Source: Beijerinckiaceae bacterium (GTDB lineage: Bacteria > Pseudomonadota > Alphaproteobacteria > Rhizobiales > Beijerinckiaceae). From it: DNA of 64,000 nt. Below the pieces are notes generated by a model that was not told the DNA's origin, did no database searches, and saw nothing but the letters and a program-made list of their open reading frames with translations. A program made the position numbers and the translations under genes. This document shows, in pieces, positions 32,927 through 41,231 of the stretch. The stretch covers positions 64,205-128,204 of the forward strand of contig WSYC01000007.1 in the NCBI GenBank assembly GCA_009773635.1, given 5' to 3'. Positions within the stretch are counted from its first letter, which is position 1. Every line of letters starts with the position of its first letter.

Positions 32927-33775
32927 ATGAAACTGGTCCGTTTCGGCCATTCGGGTAAGGAAAAGCCCGGTTTAATCGACGCGCAGGGGAAGATCAGGGA
33001 TCTTTCCGGGCATATCCCCGATCTTGCCGGGGCCGCGCTGTCCAAGAAGTCGCTCGCCAAGATCGCGAAGATCAAGCCGGAGAAGCTGCCGCTTGTCCGC
33101 GGTCGCCCGCGGTTCGGCCCCTGTGTCGGCAAGGTCGGCAATTTCATTGCCGTCGGCCTGAATTACGCGGATCACGCGGCGGAAACCGGTGCCGCGATTC
33201 CGGTCGAGCCTATCCTCTTCAACAAGGCGCCTTCCTGCATCATCGGCCCGAATGACGATGTGATGATCCCCAAGGGGTCGCAGAAGACCGACTGGGAGGT
33301 CGAGCTTGCGATCGTGATCGGCGAGCGCTGCTCGTACGTATCCGAAAAGGATGCGATGAGCGTCATCGCTGGCTTCTGCGTCTGCAACGACGTTTCGGAG
33401 CGCGCCTATCAGACCGAGGGCACCGGCCAGTGGATGAAGGGCAAGGGCTGCCCGACCTTCGGCCCGCTTGGCCCGTGGCTGGTGACGCCGGATGAAATCA
33501 AGGACGTGCAGAACCTTGGCATGTGGCTCGATGTCAACGGCAAGCGGATGCAGAACGGCTCGACCAAGACGATGATCTTCGGCGCGGCCTTTGTCGTCTC
33601 CTATATCTCGAAATTCATGATGCTGGAGCCCGGGGATGTCATCACCACCGGCACGCCGCCGGGCGTCGGCATGGGCATGAAGCCGCCGGTCTACCTCAAG
33701 TCGGGCGATATCGTGCGCCTCGGCATCGAGGGACTCGGCGAGCAGAAGCAGCTCTTCACCGCCTGGCACGCGTGA
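32927..33775 (+). CDS. Fumarylacetoacetate hydrolase (FAH) family protein
   Basis: 282 aa, cytoplasmic Mg-dependent enzyme of the FAH superfamily (hydrolysis, decarboxylation or hydration of 2-oxo-acid-type substrates). The metal ligands are visible: Glu residues in TDWEVELAIVIG and the preceding conserved VAVGLNYADHA-like segment (FIAVGLNYADHAAE), and Asp in the GDVITTGTPPGVGMG region. Start ATG 32927 follows GGGGGAG. Ends before a bidirectional terminator shared with argC. Exact substrate not determinable. Confidence 0.9.
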   Translation: MKLVRFGHSGKEKPGLIDAQGKIRDLSGHIPDLAGAALSKKSLAKIAKIKPEKLPLVRGRPRFGPCVGKVGNFIAVGLNYADHAAETGAAIPVEPILFNKAPSCIIGPNDDVMIPKGSQKTDWEVELAIVIGERCSYVSEKDAMSVIAGFCVCNDVSERAYQTEGTGQWMKGKGCPTFGPLGPWLVTPDEIKDVQNLGMWLDVNGKRMQNGSTKTMIFGAAFVVSYISKFMMLEPGDVITTGTPPGVGMGMKPPVYLKSGDIVRLGIEGLGEQKQLFTAWHA

Positions 33776-33812
33776 CAGGGCCGGCCTGACCACCGGACGA
33801 TACCGAAATGAA

Positions 33813-33839
33813 AAAGCGGGCCCGGAGCCCGCTTTTTGT
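33813..33839. terminator. Bidirectional terminator between FAH gene and argC
   Basis: AAAAAGCGGGC/GCCCGCTTTTT with a short CCGGA loop; T-runs on both strands serve the two converging genes. Confidence 0.9.
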
Positions 33840-33864
33840 TGTCTGCCGGTGCCGCCCGAGCGGC

Positions 33865-34890
33865 TTACGCCAGCCCCACCATCAGCTTCAGGTTCTGCAC
33901 CGCGGCGCCCGATGCCCCCTTGCCGAGGTTGTCGAGCCGGGCGACAAGCACCGCCTGCCCCTTCTCGGCATGGCCGAACACGAACAGTTCCAGCATGTTG
34001 GTGCCGTTGAGCGCCTGCGGCTCGATCTTGCCCTTGAGCGCGAGCGTTTCGGCCTCATCCGCCACGCGGACAAACGTGCAGCCGGCATAGCGCGCGGCGA
34101 GTGCGGCCCTGAGATCGGTGACGGTCGTGCCCGCCTTCAGCATGTCGAGGTGAAGCGGCACGGACACCAGCATGCCTTGCCGGAAATTGCCAACCGACGG
34201 CACGAAAATTGGCTGGCGCGTAAGCTTCGAATAGGTCTTCAGTTCCGGCAGGTGCTTGTGCTGGAGCGCGAGACCGTAAAGCTCGAAATCGGGTGCCGGA
34301 GGCTTGCCTTTTGACGCGTTTTCTTCACGCGAACCGGTATCCACTTCGCTTGAAAACGCTTTGAGCGCCTCATAATCTGCTATCATCGATTTGCCGCCGC
34401 CCGAATAGCCGGAAACGGCATTCACGGTGACCGGGAAATCCGCCGCCATGATGCCGGCATCGACGAGCGGGCGCAGCAGCGCAATGCCGCCGGTGGGATA
34501 GCAGCCGGGGTTCGAGACATTCGCTGCCCCGGCAATCAGATCGGCATGGCCGGGCGCGAGTTCGGCAAAGCCATAGACCCAGCCCGGCGCTACCCTATGC
34601 GCCGTCGAGGCATCGATGAAGCGCGGCCGATCGGCGCCGAGCGTCTCGCCCAGCGCAACGGTTTCCTTTGCCGCATCATCCGGCAGGCAGAGGATGACAA
34701 CATCCACCGAGGCCATCAGCGCCGCCTTGGCGGCGATATCCTTGCGGGCTTCCGGCGCGATCGAGCGCACCACGATCCCGGCCTCGCCGGCGAGCATCTC
34801 GCGGATTTGCAGGCCGGTCGTGCCGGCTTCGCCATCGATGAAGACAGCGGGCTTCGCGCCCTTGAGCTTGGGGGCAGCAGATTTGGTCAT
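33865..34890 (-). CDS. argC: N-acetyl-gamma-glutamyl-phosphate reductase, with repeat-derived insertion
   Basis: Third step of arginine biosynthesis: NADPH reduction of N-acetylglutamyl phosphate. 341 aa from the ATG at 34890, about 25 longer than typical type 2 ArgC (about 310-317). NADP-binding [14 protein letters not shown], catalytic Cys in [10 protein letters not shown], substrate/His region [12 protein letters not shown]. Between [10 protein letters not shown] and the conserved YGLALQHKH there are about 16 surplus residues ([14 protein letters not shown] and neighbours, residues about 178-192) encoded by a copy of the 44-bp hairpin repeat in reverse orientation. The frame is open throughout, so the protein should be made with this extra loop. 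Confidence 0.95.
   Translation of the reverse strand: MTKSAAPKLKGAKPAVFIDGEAGTTGLQIREMLAGEAGIVVRSIAPEARKDIAAKAALMASVDVVILCLPDDAAKETVALGETLGADRPRFIDASTAHRVAPGWVYGFAELAPGHADLIAGAANVSNPGCYPTGGIALLRPLVDAGIMAADFPVTVNAVSGYSGGGKSMIADYEALKAFSSEVDTGSREENASKGKPPAPDFELYGLALQHKHLPELKTYSKLTRQPIFVPSVGNFRQGMLVSVPLHLDMLKAGTTVTDLRAALAARYAGCTFVRVADEAETLALKGKIEPQALNGTNMLELFVFGHAEKGQAVLVARLDNLGKGASGAAVQNLKLMVGLA
34316..34359 (-). repeat. 44-bp hairpin repeat, copy 3 (inside argC)
   Basis: Read on the minus strand: outer stem GCGTTTTC/GAAAACGC, inner stem GCGAA/TTCGC, loop GTGGATACCGG. Both outer-stem arms differ from copies 1 and 4 by one compensating base pair (A-T to G-C). It is translated in frame within argC. 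Confidence 0.9.
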
Positions 34891-34982
34891 GGACGAACTC
34901 CAGGAAGCTGGCCGACGGTGAGCCTCGGATCGGCATCTATCGGCTGAAAACAAGACGGGAGGATGAAGAACCGGAACCCGGC

Positions 34983-35180
34983 CTATCCTCGTCGTCGCAG
35001 GGCCAGAGCCTGCCCATGATCCTGAAGGTGATGCTGCATGATCGCCGCCACAGTCCCCGGTGTATCCGCCCGGTCACGGGACAGAGCCATATCTATCCTG
35101 TCCATGCCGCAAAACGGACAATCCCGCAAGACCCGGCGTGATCCGGGCGCGAGATCGCGTGGCTTCACATCATGAAGCAT
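34983..35180 (-). CDS. Small putative zinc-binding protein (CPFC ... H-H motif)
   Basis: 65 aa. Has CPFC and, 24-29 residues later, HHLQDH, spacing that could hold a metal ion. The ATG at 35180 shares a base with the stop of the upstream gene (TGATG), a common sign of coupled translation and the main support for this being a real gene. Function unknown. Confidence 0.5.
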   Translation of the reverse strand: MLHDVKPRDLAPGSRRVLRDCPFCGMDRIDMALSRDRADTPGTVAAIMQHHLQDHGQALALRRRG

Positions 35181-35470
35181 CACGCCTTACGCCCCCTGTG
35201 CAGGAAGATCGCGAAGATGATCCACGGCAGGACAAAACCGCTGCCCGAAAACAGCAAGCCGAAGAAACGCTCCCACTGCGTCGAATCCGGTGAATTGTTG
35301 CTCAGGAGCGGGATGGTCTGGATCAGCGCGAAATTGATGACCGGCGCCGCCAGCGCCAGCAGCGCCCAGAGAATGCGCACGCCCCGCGCGCGGCCCGGCG
35401 CGAACAGGATCAGGAACACCGGAATGCCGATGGCGATGAAGAACGTGAGGGCAAGGACAAAAATGCGCAT
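35180..35470 (-). CDS. Small integral membrane protein
   Basis: 96 aa from the ATG at 35470 with three hydrophobic segments: IFVLALTFFIAIGIPVFLIL, ILWALLALAAPVINFALI and FVLPWIIFAIFLH. No family recognised. Divergent from the methyltransferase gene and coupled to the small Cys/His gene downstream. Confidence 0.6.
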   Translation of the reverse strand: MRIFVLALTFFIAIGIPVFLILFAPGRARGVRILWALLALAAPVINFALIQTIPLLSNNSPDSTQWERFFGLLFSGSGFVLPWIIFAIFLHRGRKA

Positions 35471-35575
35471 GAGCTTGATTCCGGCGTGCGGAGGGCATCT
35501 CACATTGTCCGGCCTGCCGCAACGACAAACCCGTTCGGATGCCGTTCACGCTAGGCGTGGCACCGACAATCTCCT

Positions 35576-35629
35576 AAGAACTTGCTCCCAAGACCTTGCT
35601 CTCAAGACCTTGCTTTCAAGACCTTGGGC
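35576..35629 (+). repeat. 14-bp tandem repeat upstream of methyltransferase
   Basis: Three full 14-bp units (AAGAMCTTGCTYYC) plus a 12-base partial unit, ending 40 bp before the methyltransferase ATG. Could vary in copy number and so change leader or promoter spacing. Confidence 0.8.
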
Positions 35630-35669
35630 ACTCTCACCCATAACGCTCCAGCCTGTCGCGGAACCCATC

Positions 35670-36443
35670 ATGATCCTCCCAACCGGCACGCCCCGCCTCG
35701 ATCGCTACCTCTCGGAAGGTTATGAGACCGTGCGCGGGATGTCCTCCGCCTTCGCCGCCTCGATCTCCGGGCATATCCTGCGCCGGCAAGCCGAGTTGGG
35801 CATCAAGGGGCACATCGCGGAAATCGGCACCTTCGAGGGCCGGTTCTTCATTGCACTGGCGATGGGGCTCCAGCCGGGCGAGCACGCCATCGGCATCGAT
35901 ATCTTCTCCTGGCCGAGCGAGAAGGTGCTCGATCATCTCCACGCCAATTGCGCAAAGCATGGCGTGCCACAGCCCGATTACACCGCGATCAAGGGCAATA
36001 CAGCCGATATGACGCCTGCGGATGTCATTGCCCCGGCGCTTCGGGTGCCCGGATCGGTCGGTGGCAAGGTGCGGTTCTTCCACATCGATGGCCAGCACGA
36101 TGACGAGAACATCACCAACGATCTCAACCTTGCCGCCCCCTTGATGCACGAAAGCGGCATCATCGTGCTCGACGACATGCTCCACCCTGCTTACCCGGAA
36201 CTCGTCGAGAGCGTGCACCGCTGGCTGCGCCAGCACCCGGAATGGCGCGTGCTCGCGATCATCGACCGCGAGGATATCGTCGCCGCCGCAAAATACGTGC
36301 TCTGCCGGGTCGAGGCGGTAGCGCTCTACGAAAAGGACTTGCTGGCAGCTTTCGCACCGCAGGTGTTTCCGATGGGCTGTGACCTCATCGGCCATTTCAC
36401 GATGGTGCTGACGCCCAACCCGCGGCTGGCCGAGATCGATTGA
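35670..36443 (+). CDS. Class I SAM-dependent methyltransferase (FkbM/cephalosporin hydroxylase-like Methyltransf_24 type)
   Basis: 257 aa from the ATG at 35670. Rossmann SAM-binding motif AEIGTFEGRFFIALAMGL, acidic ribose-binding IGIDIFSW, and the later HIDGQHDDENITNDLNLA and IIVLDDMLHP segments seen in Methyltransf_24-like enzymes. An upstream reading frame to 35172 runs through the tandem repeat and is not convincing. Substrate unknown. Confidence 0.75.
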   Translation: MILPTGTPRLDRYLSEGYETVRGMSSAFAASISGHILRRQAELGIKGHIAEIGTFEGRFFIALAMGLQPGEHAIGIDIFSWPSEKVLDHLHANCAKHGVPQPDYTAIKGNTADMTPADVIAPALRVPGSVGGKVRFFHIDGQHDDENITNDLNLAAPLMHESGIIVLDDMLHPAYPELVESVHRWLRQHPEWRVLAIIDREDIVAAAKYVLCRVEAVALYEKDLLAAFAPQVFPMGCDLIGHFTMVLTPNPRLAEID

Positions 36444-36563
36444 TCCGGCGGCAAGGATACCTTGCCGATTTTGCGATGGATTTTCTGCCGCTGACGGTTG
36501 CATGATCACGCCATGCAGCGCCCGGCGTCCGCCGGGCCTCCCCGCACATTCGCAAGGCTGGCC

Positions 36564-38180
36564 ATGACATCGACTTCGGCACGCATCTCCGCCCATTCCC
36601 CCTCGTTCTCGCGCCGCCGCACGGTCGACAAACCGGCGTATCGCTCCAAAGGCGGCATTGTCGTCAGCCAGAACCGCGTCGCGGCGGCCATTGGCGCGGA
36701 ATTACTGAAGGCGGGCGGCAATGCGGTCGATGCCGCCATCGCCACCGGCTTCGCGATGGGCGTCGTCGAACCCTGGATGAGCGGCATCGGCGGGGTCGGC
36801 GGCGCGCTTGTGCATGATCCTTCCGGCAAGGTCGAGGTGTTCGATTTCGGCGGTATCTCGCCGAAGGTGCTCGATCCGGCGGATTATCCCCTCGTCGAGG
36901 GCAAGGCCTCGGATATGTTCGGCTGGCCCGCCGTGAAGGATGATCGCAACCTCAAGGGTGCGAAATCTGTCGTGGTGCCGGGCCAGCCGGCCGGCATGGC
37001 GGCGCTTCATGCGGCGCATGGCAAGATGCCGTGGGCCGAGCTTGTCGCGCCCGCGACGAAGCTTGCCGCCGAGGGGCTGGTGGTCGATTGGTACGCCACG
37101 GTGATGATCGCCGCCGCGTTCGCCGATCTTCTGGCGGACCCCGGCTCGAAGGCATGGTTTCTGCCGAACGGCGTGCCGCCGGGACAGCCCCTGCACAATT
37201 CCGGCAAAATGGCTCGCCTGCCGAATGCGAAACTTTCGGAAACGCTTGGTCAAATCGCGCGCGAGGGCATCGCGCCCTTCTATCGCGGCGAGATCGCGGC
37301 CTCGATCACGGCGGAGGTGCAGGCTGGTGGCGGCTGCCTGTCGCGTGCCGATTTCGAAGCCTATGACGTCAAACGCATGGCACCGCATGTGATTTCGTAT
37401 CGTGGCCGCGCCATCCATGTGATCCCGGAACTCAATGGCGGGCCGACGCTGGCCGCCGCCTTCTCGCAGCTCCCCGGCATCGCGCCGGAGGACGACGCCA
37501 GCCTCTTCCTCGGCTATGCCGATGCCCTCGATTTCGCGTGGAGGCACCGCTTCGGCACCCTCGGACATGCGGGCGAAGCGCGTTTTGCCGAGCGTTCACC
37601 GACCTCGACCACGCATTTCTCGGTGGTGGACAGGGACGGAATGTCCGTCGCGCTGACGCAGACCCTGCTGACCGCCTTCGGCGCGCGCCTCACCCTGCCC
37701 GGCACGGGCATCGCCATGAACAACGGCATCAACTGGTTCGACCCGCAACCCGGCTCGCCAAACCGCATCGCGCCCGGCGTGCGCATGCTCGGGAATTTCT
37801 GCCCCGCGATCATGAAGGGCAAGGATCGAGACGGGCAGGAGGAAACCATCACCATCGGCGGTGCGGGCGGGCGCAAGATCATCCCCGCCGTGTTCCAGCT
37901 GCTGGCGCTGGTGGAGGATCGCGGGCTTTCCCTTGAGGAGGCATTCGCGCGACCCCGGCTCGATCATTCCGCCGGCAAGGTCATCGTGGCGGATGCGCGG
38001 CTCGGCGAGGATGTGCTGGCCGCGCTTGAGGCGAGGCACGCCATCGTCACCGCGCTGCCGAATGTCGCGCCCTATCCGTTCACGATCGCCAGTGCGGTTG
38101 GACGCAAGGGCGGCGTGAATTGCGGCGTGACAGATTTCGAACATCCCTGGAGCGAGGCCGTGGGCGAGGACGAGGTGTAG
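36564..38180 (+). CDS. ggt: Gamma-glutamyltransferase family protein
   Basis: Ntn-hydrolase that cleaves gamma-glutamyl bonds (glutathione and similar) after autocatalytic processing. 538 aa from the ATG at 36564. N-terminal KGGIVVSQNRVAAAIGAELL and GGNAVDAAIATGFAMGVVEP, nucleophile Thr349 in SPTSTTHFSVVD, and the C-terminal GGAGGRKIIPAVFQ. No signal peptide is visible, unlike classical periplasmic GGT, so a cytoplasmic relative is possible. Followed by a strong terminator. Confidence 0.88.
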   Translation: MTSTSARISAHSPSFSRRRTVDKPAYRSKGGIVVSQNRVAAAIGAELLKAGGNAVDAAIATGFAMGVVEPWMSGIGGVGGALVHDPSGKVEVFDFGGISPKVLDPADYPLVEGKASDMFGWPAVKDDRNLKGAKSVVVPGQPAGMAALHAAHGKMPWAELVAPATKLAAEGLVVDWYATVMIAAAFADLLADPGSKAWFLPNGVPPGQPLHNSGKMARLPNAKLSETLGQIAREGIAPFYRGEIAASITAEVQAGGGCLSRADFEAYDVKRMAPHVISYRGRAIHVIPELNGGPTLAAAFSQLPGIAPEDDASLFLGYADALDFAWRHRFGTLGHAGEARFAERSPTSTTHFSVVDRDGMSVALTQTLLTAFGARLTLPGTGIAMNNGINWFDPQPGSPNRIAPGVRMLGNFCPAIMKGKDRDGQEETITIGGAGGRKIIPAVFQLLALVEDRGLSLEEAFARPRLDHSAGKVIVADARLGEDVLAALEARHAIVTALPNVAPYPFTIASAVGRKGGVNCGVTDFEHPWSEAVGEDEV

Positions 38181-38183
38181 CAA

Positions 38184-38211
38184 CAAAAAGCCCCGGTTTC
38201 CCGGGGCTTTT
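38184..38211 (+). terminator. Rho-independent terminator after ggt
   Basis: AAAAAGCCCCGG/CCGGGGCTTTT with a TTTC loop, starting 3 bp after the ggt stop. Confidence 0.9.
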
Positions 38212-38220
38212 GCGGCATTC

Positions 38221-38466
38221 TCAGAATGACTGATGCTTGGCTAGGCAATTTTGTAGCGCCATGTTGCCGCCGCCGCCTCTTGCTCCCCAATAGATCATAT
38301 TGTTTGGTCCCTCCCGAACCCAGCCGCCGTTTGAAACATGGCAATTACAAACAGCTTTGTGAGTCGCATTTCTCAGTTTTGCGCAAACAGCGTTCTGCGC
38401 CGATGCTGCGGATCCAAAGGACATTAAACTGATGATGAAAATAAAGCCAACTATCGGGAATTTCAC
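38221..38466 (-). CDS. Small cysteine-containing secreted protein
   Basis: 81 aa: signal peptide FPIVGFIFIISLMSFGSAASA, then a mature peptide of about 57 residues with four Cys (AVCAKL, KAVCNCHV, LQNCLAK) and a Gly-rich segment. A+T-rich relative to its neighbours. Family not recognised. It may be acquired DNA between ggt and the ribosomal operon. Confidence 0.5.
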   Translation of the reverse strand: MKFPIVGFIFIISLMSFGSAASAQNAVCAKLRNATHKAVCNCHVSNGGWVREGPNNMIYWGARGGGGNMALQNCLAKHQSF

Positions 38467-38544
38467 GCCGATTAACCTTTTTTAGCCTGTTTATGTGCAA
38501 TGCAATTTCAGAATATGAAACGTCCATAGATTTGCAATGTCAAA

Positions 38545-38570
38545 AAAAGGCCCGGTTTCCCGGGCCTTTT
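38545..38570. terminator. Terminator of the rplM-rpsI operon
   Basis: AAAAGGCCCGG/CCGGGCCTTTT with TTTC loop and A/T runs on both sides; on the minus strand it follows rpsI after a repeat element. Confidence 0.85.
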
Positions 38571-38580
38571 GAATTTCACC

Positions 38581-38676
38581 TGTCATTCCCGACGCCTGAA
38601 AGGCGAGCGGGAATCCAGATTTTGCATGTTCCGAAGATGGATTCCCGTCCGATGCTGCGCATCGCCGGGAATGACA
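38581..38676. repeat. Composite inverted repeat with TGTCATTCCCG ends, second copy
   Basis: TGTCATTCCCGACGC ... GGCGAGCGGGAATCCA ... TGGATTCCCG ... CGGGAATGACA. Same four segments as 21963-22104 but with shorter spacers. Lies between rpsI and its terminator. Confidence 0.8.
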
Positions 38677-38684
38677 CCTGTGGT

Positions 38685-39164
38685 TTAGCGCTTCGAGAAC
38701 TGGAACGAACGACGGGCTTTTGCCTTGCCGTACTTCTTGCGCTCGACCGTGCGGCTGTCGCGCGTCAGGAAGCCGCCCTTCTTGAGAACGCCACGCAGTT
38801 CCGGCTCGAAGAAGGTGAGCGCGCGGGAAATGCCGTGGCGCACCGCGCCGGCCTGCCCCGAAAGACCACCACCGTTGCACGAGCAGACGATGTCATACTG
38901 ATCGACGCGGCCAGCAGCGACGAGCGGCTGGTTGAGGATCATCCGCAGCACGGGGCGCGCGAAATACACATCGAGCGCGCGGTCGTTCACGATGATCTTG
39001 CCGGTGCCGGGCTTGATCCAGACCTTGGCAACCGCGTCCTTGCGCTTGCCGGTGGCATAGGCGCGGCCGTGCTTGTCGAGCTTCTGGACATGGACCGGGG
39101 CTGCCGGCTGGGTCGAAACGGCAGAGCCGCCGAGATCCGAAAGGGAAGAGAGAACCTCAGCCAT
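38685..39164 (-). CDS. rpsI: 30S ribosomal protein S9
   Basis: 159 aa from the ATG at 39164. The S9 core starts at [21 protein letters not shown] and ends in the classic RRSFQFSKR tail whose Arg reaches the P-site tRNA. The N-terminal 25-30 residues are an extension common in alphaproteobacteria. Starts 2 bp after the rplM stop. Confidence 0.98.
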   Translation of the reverse strand: MAEVLSSLSDLGGSAVSTQPAAPVHVQKLDKHGRAYATGKRKDAVAKVWIKPGTGKIIVNDRALDVYFARPVLRMILNQPLVAAGRVDQYDIVCSCNGGGLSGQAGAVRHGISRALTFFEPELRGVLKKGGFLTRDSRTVERKKYGKAKARRSFQFSKR

Positions 39165-39166
39165 GA

Positions 39167-39652
39167 TCAACCAAGCCTCGTATTCTTGGAATTGAGGGAA
39201 GCAACGTCGAGCGTCGCCGGCTGCTGGGCTTCATGCGGGTGGCTGGCACCCTTGTAGACGCGCAGGTTGCCGAGCTGCTGCTTGCCGAGCGGACCGCGCG
39301 GCAGCATGCGCTCAACCGCCTTCTCGACCACGCGCTCCGGGAAGCGCCCTTCGAGAATGAAGCGCGCCGAACGCTCCTTGATGCCGCCGATGTAGCCGGT
39401 GTGGTGATAGTAGTTCTTCTGCTCGCGCTTGCGACCAGTGAACACCACCTTCTCGGCGTTGATGACGATGACATTGTCACCGGTATCGACGTGCGGGGTG
39501 AAATCGGGCTTGTGTTTGCCGCGAAGCCGAAGGGCGATGATCGACGCAAGGCGGCCAACAACGAGGCCGGCGGCGTCAATCACGATCCACTTCTTGTCGA
39601 CTTCGGCCGGCTTCGCCACGAAAGACTTCGTGGCAGAGGTCAGGGCCTTCAT
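39167..39652 (-). CDS. rplM: 50S ribosomal protein L13
   Basis: 161 aa from the ATG at 39652. Recognised by [50 protein letters not shown] and [18 protein letters not shown]. First gene of the operon; its leader carries a hairpin repeat (39709-39753) and a good promoter (39776-39804). Confidence 0.98.
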   Translation of the reverse strand: MKALTSATKSFVAKPAEVDKKWIVIDAAGLVVGRLASIIALRLRGKHKPDFTPHVDTGDNVIVINAEKVVFTGRKREQKNYYHHTGYIGGIKERSARFILEGRFPERVVEKAVERMLPRGPLGKQQLGNLRVYKGASHPHEAQQPATLDVASLNSKNTRLG

Positions 39653-39708
39653 GGTCGTCCTCAACAAAATGAGTGATGCGAAACGAAGAGGCGACGCTTT
39701 CCCTTTCT

Positions 39709-39753
39709 GTATGGCCTGTTCCGAAAACCGGAATCCACTTTTCGGGACCATAC
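39709..39753 (-). repeat. 45-bp hairpin repeat, copy 4 in map order (rplM leader)
   Basis: On the minus strand: outer stem GTATGG/CCATAC, inner stem CGAAAA/TTTTCG, loop GTGGATTCCGG, identical to the loop of the 54515 copy although the stems are entirely different. Lies between the promoter and the start codon of rplM, so it would be transcribed. Confidence 0.8.
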
Positions 39754-39775
39754 AGGGAGCGCCGCCGCTGCGGAG

Positions 39776-39804
39776 GCTATAAGCGATTGAATCTCAACGG
39801 TCAA
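39776..39804 (-). promoter_or_regulatory. rplM: Promoter of rplM-rpsI
   Basis: Minus strand TTGACC (39804-39799), 17-bp spacer, TATAGC (39781-39776). Good sigma-70-type match with ideal spacing, about 125 bp before the rplM start. Confidence 0.65.
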
Positions 39805-39887
39805 CAGCATACGGAAGAGATGCCAATTCGTTTTTCTCTATTTTTTCAATTATTTAATGCTAGAGGTATTATTTTACCGCTATTATT

Positions 39888-40334
39888 TCAGCGCGGCGGA
39901 ACCGAATAGGTGCCGGTCACATGCGCGACCAGCGTCTCCGAGTGGTCGGAATGGATCGAGACCTCACCGACACACAGCCGCTTGCCGGCCTTGAGCACGC
40001 GGCATTCAGCGATGAGATCCGCCTTCTCCGGCTTGGAGAGGAAGTTGATCGAAAGGTTCGTCGTCACCGCCAGTTCGACCTTGCCGACCACGCTGAGCAC
40101 CGCGACATAAAGCGCGAGATCGGCGAGCGCCATCATCGACGGGCCGGAGAGCGTGCCGCCGGGGCGCAGGTGGCGCGGGTGGTAGACGAGCCGCACGCGG
40201 CAGGTGCCCGGCCCCACCGCCTCGATCAGGTAGCTGCGGCCGCCGTGATTGATCTCGGGGAAGACATGATCGATGAAGGCGATCATCTCGTCGAGCGCGA
40301 GAGCAGATTGCGGAACAACAGTTGGCTTTGGCAT
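39888..40334 (-). CDS. PaaI-family thioesterase (hotdog fold)
   Basis: Probable acyl-CoA thioesterase, 148 aa from the ATG at 40334. Hotdog signatures: HLRPGGTLSGPSMMALADLALYVAV and LAVTTNLSINFLSKP. The catalytic-region segment GTLSGPSMMALAD is conserved in PaaI-like proteins. Divergent from the enoyl-CoA hydratase gene, an arrangement often seen in Hyphomicrobiales. Confidence 0.88.
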   Translation of the reverse strand: MPKPTVVPQSALALDEMIAFIDHVFPEINHGGRSYLIEAVGPGTCRVRLVYHPRHLRPGGTLSGPSMMALADLALYVAVLSVVGKVELAVTTNLSINFLSKPEKADLIAECRVLKAGKRLCVGEVSIHSDHSETLVAHVTGTYSVPPR

Positions 40335-40403
40335 GGTTCTTTGCAATCCTGAAGCTAACGGCCAGCGCTGGCCCCGCGAAATCGATTGTTCAAATCAGAA
40401 CGA

Positions 40404-41225
40404 ATGGGCGTGTCGATGTCAAATCCTACCGGCACTTCCATTGGAATGTCTCTGCTGCGCATCGAGGATCGCGGACCGATCCGGGTGATCACCCTCTCCA
40501 ATCCCGCCCGGCGCAATGCGCTGTCGCTGGCGATGATCGGGGAATTGCACGCAGCCTTGCGCGCTGCGGGCGGTACCCGTGCCATCCGCGCGGTGATCCT
40601 CACCGGCGAAGGCCCGGCTTTCTGCGCCGGGCATGATCTCAAGGAAATTCAGGCCGCGCGTGTCATGCCGGACAAGGGGCGCGCCTTCTTCGTCGAGCTG
40701 ATGGCCGCGTGCTCGGCGATGATGCTGGAAATCCGCATGATGCCGCAACCGGTGATCGCGGCCATCGAGGGCATCGCAACGGCGGCAGGATGCCAGCTCG
40801 TTGCCTCCTGCGATCTCGCGATTGCGGGCGCAGATGCGAAGTTTGCAACGCCGGGTGTCAACATCGGCCTCTTCTGCTCGACGCCGATGGTGGCACTTTC
40901 GCGCAATGTCACCAACAAGCACGCGATGGAAATGTTGCTGACCGGCGAGATGATCGACGCCGCGACGGCGCACCGTTTCGCGCTGGCCAACCGTGTTGCG
41001 GCAGCGGGCGAAGCTTTCGCCACCGCGCTCGATCTCGCCAGTTTGATCGCGGCCAAGCCCGCAGCTGTGGTGACACTCGGCAAGGAAGCCTTCTACCGGC
41101 AGAAGGAGATGTCGCTCGAAGCGGCCTATAGCTACACCAGCAGCGTGATGGTCGAAAACATGCTCATGCGCGAGGCGGGCGAAGGCATCGGCGCCTTCGT
41201 CGGCAAAACCCCCTCGCCCGGCTGA
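40404..41225 (+). CDS. Enoyl-CoA hydratase/isomerase family protein
   Basis: Crotonase-fold protein of about 270 aa; possible ATG starts are 40404, 40416 and 40446 and none has a decisive ribosome binding site. Oxyanion-hole residues in FCAGHDLKEI and ATAAGCQLVASCDLAIAG. The second catalytic region reads KFATPGVNIGLFCSTP, which resembles the ECHDC3-like branch rather than classic FadB hydratases. Physiological substrate unclear. Confidence 0.87.
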   Translation: MGVSMSNPTGTSIGMSLLRIEDRGPIRVITLSNPARRNALSLAMIGELHAALRAAGGTRAIRAVILTGEGPAFCAGHDLKEIQAARVMPDKGRAFFVELMAACSAMMLEIRMMPQPVIAAIEGIATAAGCQLVASCDLAIAGADAKFATPGVNIGLFCSTPMVALSRNVTNKHAMEMLLTGEMIDAATAHRFALANRVAAAGEAFATALDLASLIAAKPAAVVTLGKEAFYRQKEMSLEAAYSYTSSVMVENMLMREAGEGIGAFVGKTPSPG

Positions 41226-41231
41226 GCGTGC

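Noticed and set aside
38493..39257. Plus-strand 254-codon frame over the rpsI region
   Set aside because: Shadow of rpsI running through a terminator and a repeat element.
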